Below, piece by piece: positions 16,682-24,699 of a stretch of DNA of 64,000 nucleotides. Source of the stretch: Sphingobium_A sp965228065 (GTDB lineage: Bacteria > Pseudomonadota > Alphaproteobacteria > Sphingomonadales > Sphingomonadaceae). Position 1 is the first letter of the stretch. The number at the start of each line of letters is the position of its first letter. Location of the stretch: contig OZ245788.1 in assembly GCA_965228065.1 (NCBI GenBank), positions 2,232,001 through 2,296,000 of the forward strand. The letters run 5' to 3'. The translations under genes were made by a program, and so were the position numbers. The notes under the pieces were generated by a model. That model was not told where the DNA came from. It searched no databases and worked only from the letters and a program-made list of their open reading frames with translations.

Positions 16682-17581
16682 GTGCATGTGGATCAGCATG
16701 CACTCATCCCGCGTTGGCGCGATCATCTGACGCACGGGCGTCGGCGCTCGGCGCATACCGTACGTGCCTATGTGGCGACCGCCGAACGGCTGGTCGAATT
16801 TCTCCAGGATCATCGCGGTGGTGCGGTCGACGCGGCAATGCTTGCGTCGGTCGAGGCTTCGGACCTGCGCGCATTCCTGGCGCTGCGCCGCGGCGACGGG
16901 ATCGGCAATGCATCGGCCGCGCGCGAACTTTCAGCGGTTCGTGGTTTCCTGTCCTTTGTCGCGGGCGAAGGCGGTGCGGTGCCCCGACTGAAGGGGCCGC
17001 GCGTGAAAAAGGGCGTGCCACGTCCGATATCACCCGACGAGGTCATGGCGCTTGCCGAGGATGTTGCGGGGCAAGGGCGCGAACCCTGGCTCGGCGCACG
17101 CGACTGGGCGGTCCTGTTGCTGCTCTACGGCGCGGGTCTGCGGATCGGCGAGGCGATGGTACTCACCGGGTCGGTGCTGCCGCTGGGGGAGACGCTGAGC
17201 GTGACCGGCAAGCGGAACAAGACGCGGATCGTGCCGCTGCTGCCGCAGGTGCGGACTGCGATCGACGATTATCTTGCGCTTTGCCCCTATGCGGCATCGA
17301 AGGATCTACCGCTCTTTCGGGGCGCGCGCGGTGGGCCGCTCTCACCCGCGCTTGTGCGTCGCGCTGTCCAGGGCGCGCGGCGGCGGTTGGGCCTGTCCGA
17401 ACGCACCACGCCGCATGCACTGAGGCACAGCTTTGCCACGCATCTGCTCGGCCGCGGCGCGGATCTGCGTGCGCTGCAGGAATTGCTGGGACATGCCAGC
17501 CTGAGTTCGACCCAGATCTATACTGCGGTCGACGCTGCGCATCTGATGGACGTCTATCGCAACGCCCATCCAAGGGCGTGA
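16682..17581 (+). CDS. xerC: Tyrosine recombinase XerC
   Basis: 299 aa from GTG 16682; GTG 16688 is an alternative and neither has a good Shine-Dalgarno. The N-terminal SAM-like DNA-binding domain (about residues 5-95) is followed by the catalytic domain with all active residues: R154 (GLRIGE), K177 (TGKRNK), H246 and R249 (HALRHS), H271 (LGHASL) and the nucleophile Y280 (IYTAVD). With XerD it resolves chromosome dimers at dif during division. The length and the order fsa-xerC-dedA-gshB are those of the housekeeping gene, not a phage integrase. Confidence 0.93.
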   Translation: MHVDQHALIPRWRDHLTHGRRRSAHTVRAYVATAERLVEFLQDHRGGAVDAAMLASVEASDLRAFLALRRGDGIGNASAARELSAVRGFLSFVAGEGGAVPRLKGPRVKKGVPRPISPDEVMALAEDVAGQGREPWLGARDWAVLLLLYGAGLRIGEAMVLTGSVLPLGETLSVTGKRNKTRIVPLLPQVRTAIDDYLALCPYAASKDLPLFRGARGGPLSPALVRRAVQGARRRLGLSERTTPHALRHSFATHLLGRGADLRALQELLGHASLSSTQIYTAVDAAHLMDVYRNAHPRA

Positions 17582-17607
17582 TGGCGCGTTCGTCGTGCTC
17601 TATTGTG

Positions 17608-17685
17608 GTCATTGCGAGGAGCGTAGTGAGGAAGCAATCCAGCGGTTGATGCATCCTTGGATTGCTTCGCTTCGCTCGCAATGAC
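17608..17685. repeat. 78-nt REP-like palindrome, family B, copy 2
   Basis: Same orientation and length as 16543-16620, with about nine scattered differences (for example GCGTAGTGAGG for GCGTAGCGACG). It lies 26 nt after the xerC stop and 13 nt before the dedA stop on the other strand. It probably serves as the terminator of both convergent genes. Confidence 0.92.
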
Positions 17686-17698
17686 GTAGAGCGCTATT

Positions 17699-18298
17699 CT
17701 AGCGCTTGGGCCGCCAGAAGATGACCCGCCACAGATAGGCGCCGATGATCAGCACGATCACCGCGGTCGAGACCGGGCCGACGAAATCGTCCACCTTGTC
17801 GACATTGCGGCCGAGCATCCAGCCGGAGACCGCGAGCAGGCTCGTCCAGCCGGCGGTGCCGATCGTCGACCAGATGACGAAGGTCGACAGGCGCATGTGG
17901 AGCAGACCGGCCGGAATCGAGATCAGCGAGCGCAGCGTGGGCAACATCCGTGCGAAGAAGACGAATGCGGAGCCATATTGACCGAACAGCTTCTCTGCGC
18001 GCTCGACCTCGTGCCAGTCGATGGTCAGCCAGCGGCCGAACCGCTCGATAAATGGTCGGAACCGCTCGACCCCGATCACGCGCGCGGCGAGGTACCAGAA
18101 ATAATTGCCGAGCATCGCGCCGGCAGTGCCGCTGGCGATGACCCAGCCCAGCGACATCTGCCCCTTGGCGGCATAGACGCCGGCGATCGGCATGATCACC
18201 TCCGAGGGGATCGGCGGGAACATCGTTTCGAGGAACATGAGGAAGCCGACGCCGAGATAGCCCGACTGTTCGATGAGATTGACGATCCAGTCGGACAT
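17699..18298 (-). CDS. DedA-family membrane protein (VTT domain)
   Basis: 199 aa from ATG 18298, whose A lies at the end of the gshB stop (TGATG overlap). DedA motifs are present: ETMFPPIPSEVIMP near residue 25, GNYFWYLAAR, and FFARMLPTLRSLISIPAG with the Arg-Pro-Arg core. Four to five membrane segments flank two re-entrant loops. The family translocates or flips phospholipid carriers and affects proton homeostasis and drug tolerance. It is co-transcribed with gshB. Confidence 0.92.
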   Translation of the reverse strand: MSDWIVNLIEQSGYLGVGFLMFLETMFPPIPSEVIMPIAGVYAAKGQMSLGWVIASGTAGAMLGNYFWYLAARVIGVERFRPFIERFGRWLTIDWHEVERAEKLFGQYGSAFVFFARMLPTLRSLISIPAGLLHMRLSTFVIWSTIGTAGWTSLLAVSGWMLGRNVDKVDDFVGPVSTAVIVLIIGAYLWRVIFWRPKR

Positions 18299-19254
18299 CA
18301 GGACTTGGCCGCAACCTTCTTTTCGATCGCATCCCAAATCATTGCGCCGGTGTCGGTGCCGTTGAAGCGGTCGATCGCGACGATGCCGGTGGGGCTGGTC
18401 ACGTTGATCTCGGTCAGCCACTCGCCGCCGATCACGTCGATGCCGACGAACAACAGACCGCGCCGCTTGAGTTCGGGGCCGAGGATCGCGCAGATCTCGG
18501 TCTCGGTTTCGGTCAGTTCGGTCTTCGCGGCCGAGCCGCCCACCGCCAGGTTGGACCGGATCTCGCCCTCGCCGGGGATGCGGTTGACCGCGCCGGCGAC
18601 TTCGCCGTCGACCAGTACGATGCGCTTGTCGCCCTGCGTCACCGCGGGGATGAACGCCTGGATCATGTGCGGTTCGCGATAGGCGGTGTTGAACACTTCG
18701 ATCAGCGAGGCGAGGTTCGCGCCGTCGCTGCCCACCTTGAAGATCGCCTTGCCGCCATTGCCGTGCAGCGGCTTGACGACGATCTCGCCATGCTCCGCCA
18801 GGAAGGCGCGTGCCTCGTCCAGCGAGCGCGTCACCAATGTCGGCGGCATGAACTGCGCATAATCGAGCACGAACACCTTTTCCGGCGCGTTGCGCACCGA
18901 AGCGGGATCGTTGACGATCAGCGTCCGGTCGCTGATCCGCTCAAGCAGATGGGTCGCAGTGATGTAGCCGAGGTCGAAGGGCGGATCCTGGCGCATCAGC
19001 ACCACATCGATCTGTTCGCCCAGGTCGATATTCTCGGCGGGGCCAAACGCATAATGATCGCCGACGACGCGCTGCACCGTTACGGGATGCGCCCGCGCCC
19101 AGACACGACCGGCGGAATAGCTGAGATCCGACGCCTCGTAATGCCACATGCGGTGCCCGCGCGCCTGCGCGGACAGCATGATCGCGAAGGTCGAATCGCC
19201 CGCGATGTTGATGGTTTCCATCGGATCCATCTGGACGGCGACATTGAGGGTCAT
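18298..19254 (-). CDS. gshB: Glutathione synthetase
   Basis: 318 aa, the normal prokaryotic length. The N-terminal domain (VAVQMDPMETINIAGDST) is followed by the ATP-grasp domain with VVKPLHGNGGKAIFKV, QAFIPAVTQGDKRIVLVDG and the metal/ATP site EINVTSPTGIV. It joins gamma-glutamylcysteine and glycine using ATP. Three GST genes and a glutaredoxin elsewhere in the window are consumers of its product. dedA is downstream with a 1-nt overlap. Confidence 0.96.
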   Translation of the reverse strand: MTLNVAVQMDPMETINIAGDSTFAIMLSAQARGHRMWHYEASDLSYSAGRVWARAHPVTVQRVVGDHYAFGPAENIDLGEQIDVVLMRQDPPFDLGYITATHLLERISDRTLIVNDPASVRNAPEKVFVLDYAQFMPPTLVTRSLDEARAFLAEHGEIVVKPLHGNGGKAIFKVGSDGANLASLIEVFNTAYREPHMIQAFIPAVTQGDKRIVLVDGEVAGAVNRIPGEGEIRSNLAVGGSAAKTELTETETEICAILGPELKRRGLLFVGIDVIGGEWLTEINVTSPTGIVAIDRFNGTDTGAMIWDAIEKKVAAKS

Positions 19255-19306
19255 GCTGCTACTCCGCCTGAGACTTGCGGCGCTTTAGGCGAGCGGGGCG
19301 GGGCTG

Positions 19307-19657
19307 TCACCCATGCCAGGCATTGACGATATGGCGCGGGCGTCGCCACGGCGCGAGCAGGATCACGTCGATGCGGATATCTTCGCCCCCTTTGGCATAA
19401 CGTGGCGCCAGCGCATTGGCGGCCGCGGCGACGCGCGACAGCCGCTGACGGTCGATCGAAAGGTCCAGCGCGGCATCGCTGGTCCGCGCCTTCACTTCGA
19501 CAAAGGCCACGGTGCGACCGCGTTTCGCGATCAGGTCGACTTCACCCATTCGTGTCCGGACTCTGGCGGCCAGGATGCGCCAGCCGTGGAAACGGAGCCA
19601 CCAGGCGGCGAGCGACTCGCCCTTGCGGCCGCGTCGTTCGGCCGCCTGGCGCGTCAT
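19307..19657 (-). CDS. YraN-family protein (UPF0102), putative endonuclease fold
   Basis: 116 aa. Members have a restriction-endonuclease-like core. Here the motif GEVDLIAKRG...VAFVEVKART carries the E-D-ExK residues of that fold, and GRKGESLAAWWLRFHGWRILAARVRT is the usual N-terminus. The stop-to-start junction with rsmI overlaps by 4 nt. The family's role is not firmly established; the neighbourhood with rsmI and an LpoA-like lipoprotein is standard in proteobacteria. Confidence 0.9.
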   Translation of the reverse strand: MTRQAAERRGRKGESLAAWWLRFHGWRILAARVRTRMGEVDLIAKRGRTVAFVEVKARTSDAALDLSIDRQRLSRVAAAANALAPRYAKGGEDIRIDVILLAPWRRPRHIVNAWHG

Positions 19658-20493
19658 CCACCGTCCTTCATCGCCATGGCGCGCGCGTAGAGTGCCTTGC
19701 GATCGAGCCCGAATGCCTTTGCGACCTCACCCGCCGCCTTTGCCGGGGGCAGGCGGGTCAGCGCTTCGGCAAGCGCCGCATCGGCGTCTTCGGCGGCTGG
19801 CGGCGGTGCTTCGCCCGGCGGAGCGACGACGATGACGATCTCGCCCTTGGGCGGATGATCGGCGTAGCGTGCCGCAAGCGTGGAGAGCGTGCCGGTGACG
19901 CATTCCTCGAAGCGTTTGCTGATCTCGCGGGCCACGCCGGCCTCGCGGTCACTCAATCCCTCGCTCAGTGCGGTGAGTGTGGTGGAGAGGCGCGGACCCG
20001 ATTCGTAGAACAGCAATGTCGCACGCACGCCGGCCACTTCGGCGATCGCGTCGGCGCGGGCCTTGGTCTTGTTGGGCAGGAAGCCGACGAACAGGAAACG
20101 ATCGGTCGGCAGTCCGGCCAGGGTCAGCGCCGCGATCGCCGCCGATGGACCGGGAATCGTGGTCACTGCGATTCCTGCTGCACGCGCCTCGCGGACCAGC
20201 TTGTAGCCGGGATCGGAGATCAGCGGCGTACCCGCGTCGCTGACCAATGCGATCGATTCGGTGGTCATGCGCGCGATCAATCCTTCGCGAACATGCGGCG
20301 CGCTGTGATCGTGATATGGAATCATCGGCCGCTTCACGCCGAGATGATTGAGCAATTTGGCGGTTACCCGGCTGTCTTCGCACGCGATTGCGTCGGCTGA
20401 CGACAGAATCGAGCCTGCGCGCGGCGACAGATCGGACAGATTGCCGATTGGGGTGGCGACGATGTAGAGACCGGGCGAAAGTTTTGCGTTCAT
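19654..20493 (-). CDS. rsmI: 16S rRNA (cytidine-1402-2'-O)-methyltransferase
   Basis: 279 aa. The tetrapyrrole-methylase-like fold is clear: LYIVATPIGNLSDLS at the N-terminus, CEDSRVTAKLLNHLG, LVSDAGTPLISDPGYKLV and TIPGPSAAIAALTLAGLPTDRF (SAM site). It methylates the ribose of C1402 in the decoding centre. It is divergent from the lipoprotein gene only 11 nt away, so the promoters of each must lie within the other's 5' end. Confidence 0.95.
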   Translation of the reverse strand: MNAKLSPGLYIVATPIGNLSDLSPRAGSILSSADAIACEDSRVTAKLLNHLGVKRPMIPYHDHSAPHVREGLIARMTTESIALVSDAGTPLISDPGYKLVREARAAGIAVTTIPGPSAAIAALTLAGLPTDRFLFVGFLPNKTKARADAIAEVAGVRATLLFYESGPRLSTTLTALSEGLSDREAGVAREISKRFEECVTGTLSTLAARYADHPPKGEIVIVVAPPGEAPPPAAEDADAALAEALTRLPPAKAAGEVAKAFGLDRKALYARAMAMKDGG

Positions 20494-20504
20494 CGGAGGG
20501 TGTC

Positions 20505-21701
20505 ATGGCAGAGGCAGGGCGTAGGCCGCAACCGGCTGGAAGAATTCGGTGGCGGTTGGGAGTGCTGATGGCGGCGACGCTTGTCGCGGGCTGCCAGACG
20601 ATCGTGCCGCGCGGGGAGCGTCCGCCGACCAAGGGGCCGGACCGCCCGACCCAGGTCGAAACGCCGATCACGCCGGGCCTGCCCGACGATCAGGAACGCC
20701 ATCGTATCGCGCTGCTGGTGCCGATGACCGGGCCGAATGCCGCGGTTGGCCAGTCGATCGCCAATGCCGCGAACCTTGCCGTGCTCGACACGGGCGGTCA
20801 GCGCATCCGCATCACCACCTATGATACCGCGCTCGGTGCCGCGGCGGCCGCGCAGAAAGCGATCGCAGAGGGCAATCGCGTGGTCCTCGGTCCGCTGCTG
20901 AGTGAGGACGTTGCCGCGGTCGCGCCGGTCGCGCGCCGCGCGAACGTGCCGCTGCTCAGCTTCTCCAACGATGCGACCGTTGCGGGCAATGGCGTCTATC
21001 TGCTCGGTTACAGCCCGGGTCAGGCGATCGAGCGCGTCGTCGGCCATGCGCGCGCGCGCGGCCTGACCAGCTTTGCCGGCCTGATGCCCAATGGAGTCTA
21101 TGGCCAGCGGGCATCTACTGCTTTCCTCCGTGCGGTCGAGGGCGCCGGCGGACGTGTGGTCGGCATGCAGAATTACGATCGGTCGCAGCGTTCGATCGCG
21201 GCGGCGGTCACGCGGCTTGGCCAGACCAGTTCCTATGACGCGCTGCTGATCGCCGACAGCGGCGGCGTGGCGCTTCAGGTTGCGCCGCTGGTCCGCAAGG
21301 GCAGCGGTCCCTCCGCACGCTTCCTCGGCACTGAGCTGTGGAATACCGAACCGTCCCTGGCGAACAATCCGGTGCTGCGCGGCGCCTGGTATGCCAGCGT
21401 GTCGAACGGTCTCTACAACCAGCTCGCCACCAAATATCGCGCGCGTTACGGCAAGGCGCCTTATCGCCTTTCCAGCCTGGGCTATGACGCGGTTCTGCTG
21501 GTGACGCGCGTGGCGCGCGACTGGAAGCCCGGCACGGCTTTCCCGGCGCGCGCGCTCACCGATCAGGGCGGGTTCTCCGGTATCGATGGCGCCTTCCGCT
21601 TCGGCAAGGACGGCATCGCCGAACGGTCGCTCGAAGTGCAGCAGATCGACGCGGGCAAATTCACGACGGTCAGCCCCGCGCCTGCGCGGTTCGCGGACTA
21701 A
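20505..21701 (+). CDS. LpoA-like penicillin-binding-protein activator lipoprotein
   Basis: 398 aa. ATG 20505 has CGGAGGG (20494-20500) upstream, which rejects the longer frame starting at 20388. A type II signal peptide ends in VAGC (Cys 30). The rest is a periplasmic-binding-protein type I fold (RIALLVPMTGPNAAVGQSIANAANLAV onwards). In this genomic position (divergent from rsmI-yraN) the family is annotated as LpoA/YraM-like, activating the class A penicillin-binding protein from the outer membrane. The short form here lacks the N-terminal TPR part of enteric LpoA, so its action is inferred. Confidence 0.8.
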   Translation: MAEAGRRPQPAGRIRWRLGVLMAATLVAGCQTIVPRGERPPTKGPDRPTQVETPITPGLPDDQERHRIALLVPMTGPNAAVGQSIANAANLAVLDTGGQRIRITTYDTALGAAAAAQKAIAEGNRVVLGPLLSEDVAAVAPVARRANVPLLSFSNDATVAGNGVYLLGYSPGQAIERVVGHARARGLTSFAGLMPNGVYGQRASTAFLRAVEGAGGRVVGMQNYDRSQRSIAAAVTRLGQTSSYDALLIADSGGVALQVAPLVRKGSGPSARFLGTELWNTEPSLANNPVLRGAWYASVSNGLYNQLATKYRARYGKAPYRLSSLGYDAVLLVTRVARDWKPGTAFPARALTDQGGFSGIDGAFRFGKDGIAERSLEVQQIDAGKFTTVSPAPARFAD

Positions 21702-21710
21702 GAACAAATT

Positions 21711-21832
21711 CCTCCCTGAAGGGGAGGGGGACCGTCCGAAGGACGGTGGAGGGGTTTGGCGACGCAGTCGCCGCTCTGCGGCTCACCCCTCCACCATGCC
21801 TGACGGCATGGTCCCCCTCCCCTTCAGGGAGG
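21711..21832. repeat. 122-nt inverted repeat, family C, between convergent genes
   Basis: The arms CCTCCCTGAAGGGGAG... (21711-21733) and its complement ending at 21832 match perfectly over 23 nt. Two inner hairpins sit in the arms: CCGTCC-GAA-GGACGG and CCATGCC-TGAC-GGCATGG. It fills the space between the LpoA-like gene and hemW and ends 2 nt before the hemW stop, so it is a likely two-way terminator. A related, diverged element is at 31782-31990. Confidence 0.88.
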
Positions 21833-21833
21833 A

Positions 21834-23003
21834 TTATATTGCCACGATCTCGGCAAGCACCCGGTCGAGCACCGGCATGCCGGTATCGCTTACCGTCAGA
21901 CGGCTTCCCTGGCTGGAAACCAACCCCTGTGCGGACAGCTGTGCCACGGCCTTTGCGTCGACCAGCGCCTCCTGCGCGACCCCGCTCTGCACGGCGATAC
22001 GCGCCAGGTCGACGCCTTCACCCAGCCTCAATCCCATCAGCAGCGCTTCCGCCGCGCGTTCGGCCGCGACGAGCGGGGTTTCGCTCTCCGTGCCATGGCC
22101 GTTGCGCGCAATCGCTGCCATCCAGTTTTCCGGCTTTTTGCGCCGGACAGTCGCCAGCCCGTTGCGGCGTCCGTGCGCGCCGGGGCCGATGCCGGCATAG
22201 TCGCCATAGCGCCAATAGGTCAGATTGTGCCGGCTCTCGGCACCTGGCCGGGCATGGTTGGAGATTTCATAGGCAGGCAGCCCGGCTTGCGCGGTCAGTG
22301 TGCGGGTCGTCTCGAACAGGTCCGCGCCCAGATCCGGGTCGAGCGGCTGGATCCGGCCCTGCGCCGCCAGCGTCGCGAAGCGCGTGCCGGGCTCGATGGT
22401 GAGCTGATAGAGCGAGAGATGCTCTGTGCCGAAACCGAGCGCGCGGCCGAGTTCCGCCTTCCAATCGCCAAGCGACTGGTCGGGCCGGGCATAGATCAGG
22501 TCGAAACTGGTGCGCGCGAATGCCGCCTGCGCAGTGTCGAGCGCGGCAAGCCCTTCGGCGACACCGTGCGCGCGGCCGAGAAAGACCAGTGCCTCGTCGT
22601 CGAGCGCCTGCAGGCCGAGCGAGACGCGATTGACCCCGGCGCGTGCCAGATCGCCGAAGCGCGCCGCCTCCACCGAGGACGGGTTGGCCTCCAGCGTGAT
22701 CTCGACATCGTCGGCCATGCGCCAATGGCCTGCCGCGGCATCGATCAGCGCGGCGACGGTCTCGGGCGGCATCAGCGATGGCGTGCCCCCGCCGAAGAAG
22801 ATCGAGCCCAGCGTTCGCCTGGGCGTCAGCGCGGCTTCATGCGCGAGATCGGCCAGCAGCGCCTCGCGCCATGCCTGCTGGTCGACCGACTCGCGGACAT
22901 GGCTGTTGAAATCGCAATAAGGGCATTTGGAGACGCAGAACGGCCAATGGACGTAGAGGGCGAGGGGCGTCTCGCCCGTCTCACGAGATGGCGTCTCGAT
23001 CAG
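21834..23003 (-). CDS. hemW: HemW-like radical SAM protein, starting at CTG
   Basis: 389 aa if translation starts at CTG 23001-23003, which overlaps the rdgB stop as CTGA. In this frame there is no ATG, GTG or TTG between the upstream stop at 23064-23066 and the ATG at 22770-22772. That ATG is residue 78, after the essential parts: LALYVHWPFC, the CxxxCxxC cluster motif CVSKCPYC (residues 23-30) and the IFFGGGTPS SAM-binding loop (about residue 70). Downstream are FDLIYARPDQS, the HemW Tyr-Gln TIEPGT region and the C-terminal HemW domain. HemW binds haem and is proposed to insert it into target proteins; it is not the true coproporphyrinogen oxidase. A frameshift error in the sequence is the alternative explanation. 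Confidence 0.88.
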   Translation of the reverse strand: MIETPSRETGETPLALYVHWPFCVSKCPYCDFNSHVRESVDQQAWREALLADLAHEAALTPRRTLGSIFFGGGTPSLMPPETVAALIDAAAGHWRMADDVEITLEANPSSVEAARFGDLARAGVNRVSLGLQALDDEALVFLGRAHGVAEGLAALDTAQAAFARTSFDLIYARPDQSLGDWKAELGRALGFGTEHLSLYQLTIEPGTRFATLAAQGRIQPLDPDLGADLFETTRTLTAQAGLPAYEISNHARPGAESRHNLTYWRYGDYAGIGPGAHGRRNGLATVRRKKPENWMAAIARNGHGTESETPLVAAERAAEALLMGLRLGEGVDLARIAVQSGVAQEALVDAKAVAQLSAQGLVSSQGSRLTVSDTGMPVLDRVLAEIVAI

Positions 23004-23620
23004 AACACTGCCGCCACGAGCTTGGCGAAAGCATCGGCGCGATGGCTCATCGCGTGCTTGGCTTCAGCCTCCATCTCGCCGAAGGTCTGGTCGTGCCCCA
23101 GCGGCTGGAATGCGGGATCATAGCCGAAACCCTGCGCGCCGCGCGGCGGCCAGACCATCACCCCGTCCACGCGCCCCTCGAAGCTCTCGACGTGGCCGTC
23201 GGGCCAGGCGAGGGCGAGGGCGCAGACGAAATGGGCGTCGCGTCCGGCGCCTTCGCCGGCACGCTCCAATTGCTGTTCGACCAGGCGCATGGCGTCACCA
23301 AAGTCGCGCTTCGGGCCCGCCCAGCGCGCAGAGAAGATACCGGGCTCACCGCCCAGCGCCTCGACGCACAGGCCGCTGTCGTCAGCCAGCGCAGGCAGGC
23401 CGGAAAGATCCGCGGCCTGCCGCGCTTTCAATTCGGCGTTGGCGATGAAGGTCGTGCCCGTTTCTTCGGGTTCGGGCAGGTCGAGCGCGGCTGCCGAGAT
23501 CGGCTCCAGGCCATGGCCCGCAAGCAGTGCGGCAATCTCGCGGACCTTGCCTTCATTATGGCTGGCGACGACGAGCTTGCCGGGAGCGAGCTTGCGGATG
23601 GCCTGGGGCGCGATCGTCAT
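23000..23620 (-). CDS. rdgB: dITP/XTP pyrophosphatase (Ham1/RdgB)
   Basis: 206 aa. The family signature is complete: SHNEGKVREIAALL near residue 20, ETGTTFIANAELKARQAA, ALADDSGLCVEALGG, GFGYDPAFQP and the C-terminal SHRADA. It hydrolyses deaminated purine nucleoside triphosphates to monophosphates, preventing mutagenic incorporation. Its ATG overlaps the rph stop and its TGA overlaps the hemW CTG, so three genes are chained by 4-nt overlaps. Confidence 0.96.
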   Translation of the reverse strand: MTIAPQAIRKLAPGKLVVASHNEGKVREIAALLAGHGLEPISAAALDLPEPEETGTTFIANAELKARQAADLSGLPALADDSGLCVEALGGEPGIFSARWAGPKRDFGDAMRLVEQQLERAGEGAGRDAHFVCALALAWPDGHVESFEGRVDGVMVWPPRGAQGFGYDPAFQPLGHDQTFGEMEAEAKHAMSHRADAFAKLVAAVF

Positions 23621-24339
23621 GCGGCGCGTCCCGTGGCGACGGCCTGTGCCGCGAAGATATCGCGGCAGCCGATCCGCGCCAGGCGCAGCAGCCGCAGCAA
23701 TGCTTCCTCGTCATAGGTTTCGCCTTCGGCCGTTGCCTGGGCTTCGGCGATGTTGCCGTCTTCGGTCAGCACGAAATTGGCATCGGCGCCGGCGTTCGAA
23801 TCCTCGATATAGTCCAGGTCGAGCACGGGCACGCCCTGATGGATGCCGCACGAGATTGCCGCGACCTTCTGCTTGATCGGATCGGTCTCGATCAGCTTGC
23901 GTTCGATCAGCGAATCGACCGCGAGCCGCAGCGCCACCCAGGCGCCGGAGATCGACGCCGTGCGCGTGCCGCCATCGGCCTGGATCACGTCGCAATCGAG
24001 CGTGATCTGGCGCTCGCCGAGCGCCTTCAGGTCGACGACTGCGCGCAGCGATCGACCGATCAGCCGCTGGATCTCCTGCGTGCGGCCGGATTGCTTGCCC
24101 TTGGCGGCTTCGCGATTGCCGCGGGTGTGGGTCGCGCGGGGCAACATGCCATATTCGGCCGTTACCCAGCCCTCGCCCTTGCCGCGCAACCAGGGCGGCA
24201 GCCGTTCTTCGATCGATGCGGTCACGAGCACCTTGGTGTCGCCGAAGCCGATCAGGCACGATCCCTCGGCGTGACGGGTGAAACGGGGCTCGATGGTGAT
24301 GGGACGCATCTGGTCTGGCGCGCGGCCGGAGGGGCGCAT
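23617..24339 (-). CDS. rph: Ribonuclease PH
   Basis: 240 aa. Key stretches are TRHAEGSCLIGFGDTKVLVTASIEE, the phosphate-binding GMLPRATHTRGNRE, GRTQEIQRLIGRSLRAVVDL and DCDVIQADGGTRTASISGAWVAL. It trims tRNA 3' ends phosphorolytically as a hexamer. The product is a full-length, apparently active RNase PH (not truncated as in E. coli K-12). An in-frame ATG 30 nt downstream (MRPITIEP) is an alternative start. Confidence 0.96.
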   Translation of the reverse strand: MRPSGRAPDQMRPITIEPRFTRHAEGSCLIGFGDTKVLVTASIEERLPPWLRGKGEGWVTAEYGMLPRATHTRGNREAAKGKQSGRTQEIQRLIGRSLRAVVDLKALGERQITLDCDVIQADGGTRTASISGAWVALRLAVDSLIERKLIETDPIKQKVAAISCGIHQGVPVLDLDYIEDSNAGADANFVLTEDGNIAEAQATAEGETYDEEALLRLLRLARIGCRDIFAAQAVATGRAA

Positions 24340-24462
24340 GCAGGTCTCCTGGAAAATGACGGTTCGGCGCGGGCCTTAGACCGGCTGTCGCGCGCAATCC
24401 AGTCATTCCCGCTTTTACCGTGATGCCAAGCGGGTAGAGTGATGCGCGTGGGGGAGGCGGCG

Positions 24463-24657
24463 ATGAAGATATTCAGGTTCGCGATCATGGCATTGGCAAC
24501 GCTCGCGGTGGTGCTCGGTCTGTTCTGGATGGCCCAGGGGCTCGGGCTGGTGCGCTGGCCGGCGGAGAGTTTCATGATCGGAACCCGGGAATGGATCGTC
24601 CGCGGCGCTATGCTCGCGGCAGCCGGGTTGCTGATGATCGTGCTCGCCCGAAAATAA
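24463..24657 (+). CDS. Small membrane protein of unknown function
   Basis: 64 aa. ATG 24463 follows GGAGG, better than the upstream in-frame ATG 24439. Two hydrophobic helices (about residues 6-24 and 42-60) flank a short loop MIGTREWIVRG. No family is recognised. It lies between divergent rph and the hrcA gene, 42 nt before the hrcA ATG. Confidence 0.6.
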   Translation: MKIFRFAIMALATLAVVLGLFWMAQGLGLVRWPAESFMIGTREWIVRGAMLAAAGLLMIVLARK

Positions 24658-24699
24658 GCGTGCATTGAGCATCTTGTCCGGCGCGCCTACATCAGCAGC

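Noticed and set aside
16682..17581. xerC as a phage or integron integrase
   Set aside because: No attachment-site duplication, tRNA or phage genes nearby; length and neighbours match chromosomal XerC.
21834..22772. hemW as a truncated pseudogene starting at the first ATG
   Set aside because: The missing N-terminal part is present in frame just upstream with all conserved residues, so a non-standard start explains it better than decay.
24661..24699. Heat-shock promoter before hrcA
   Set aside because: CTTGTCC and CCTACATC are present but spaced by only about 10 nt, too short for an RpoH promoter.
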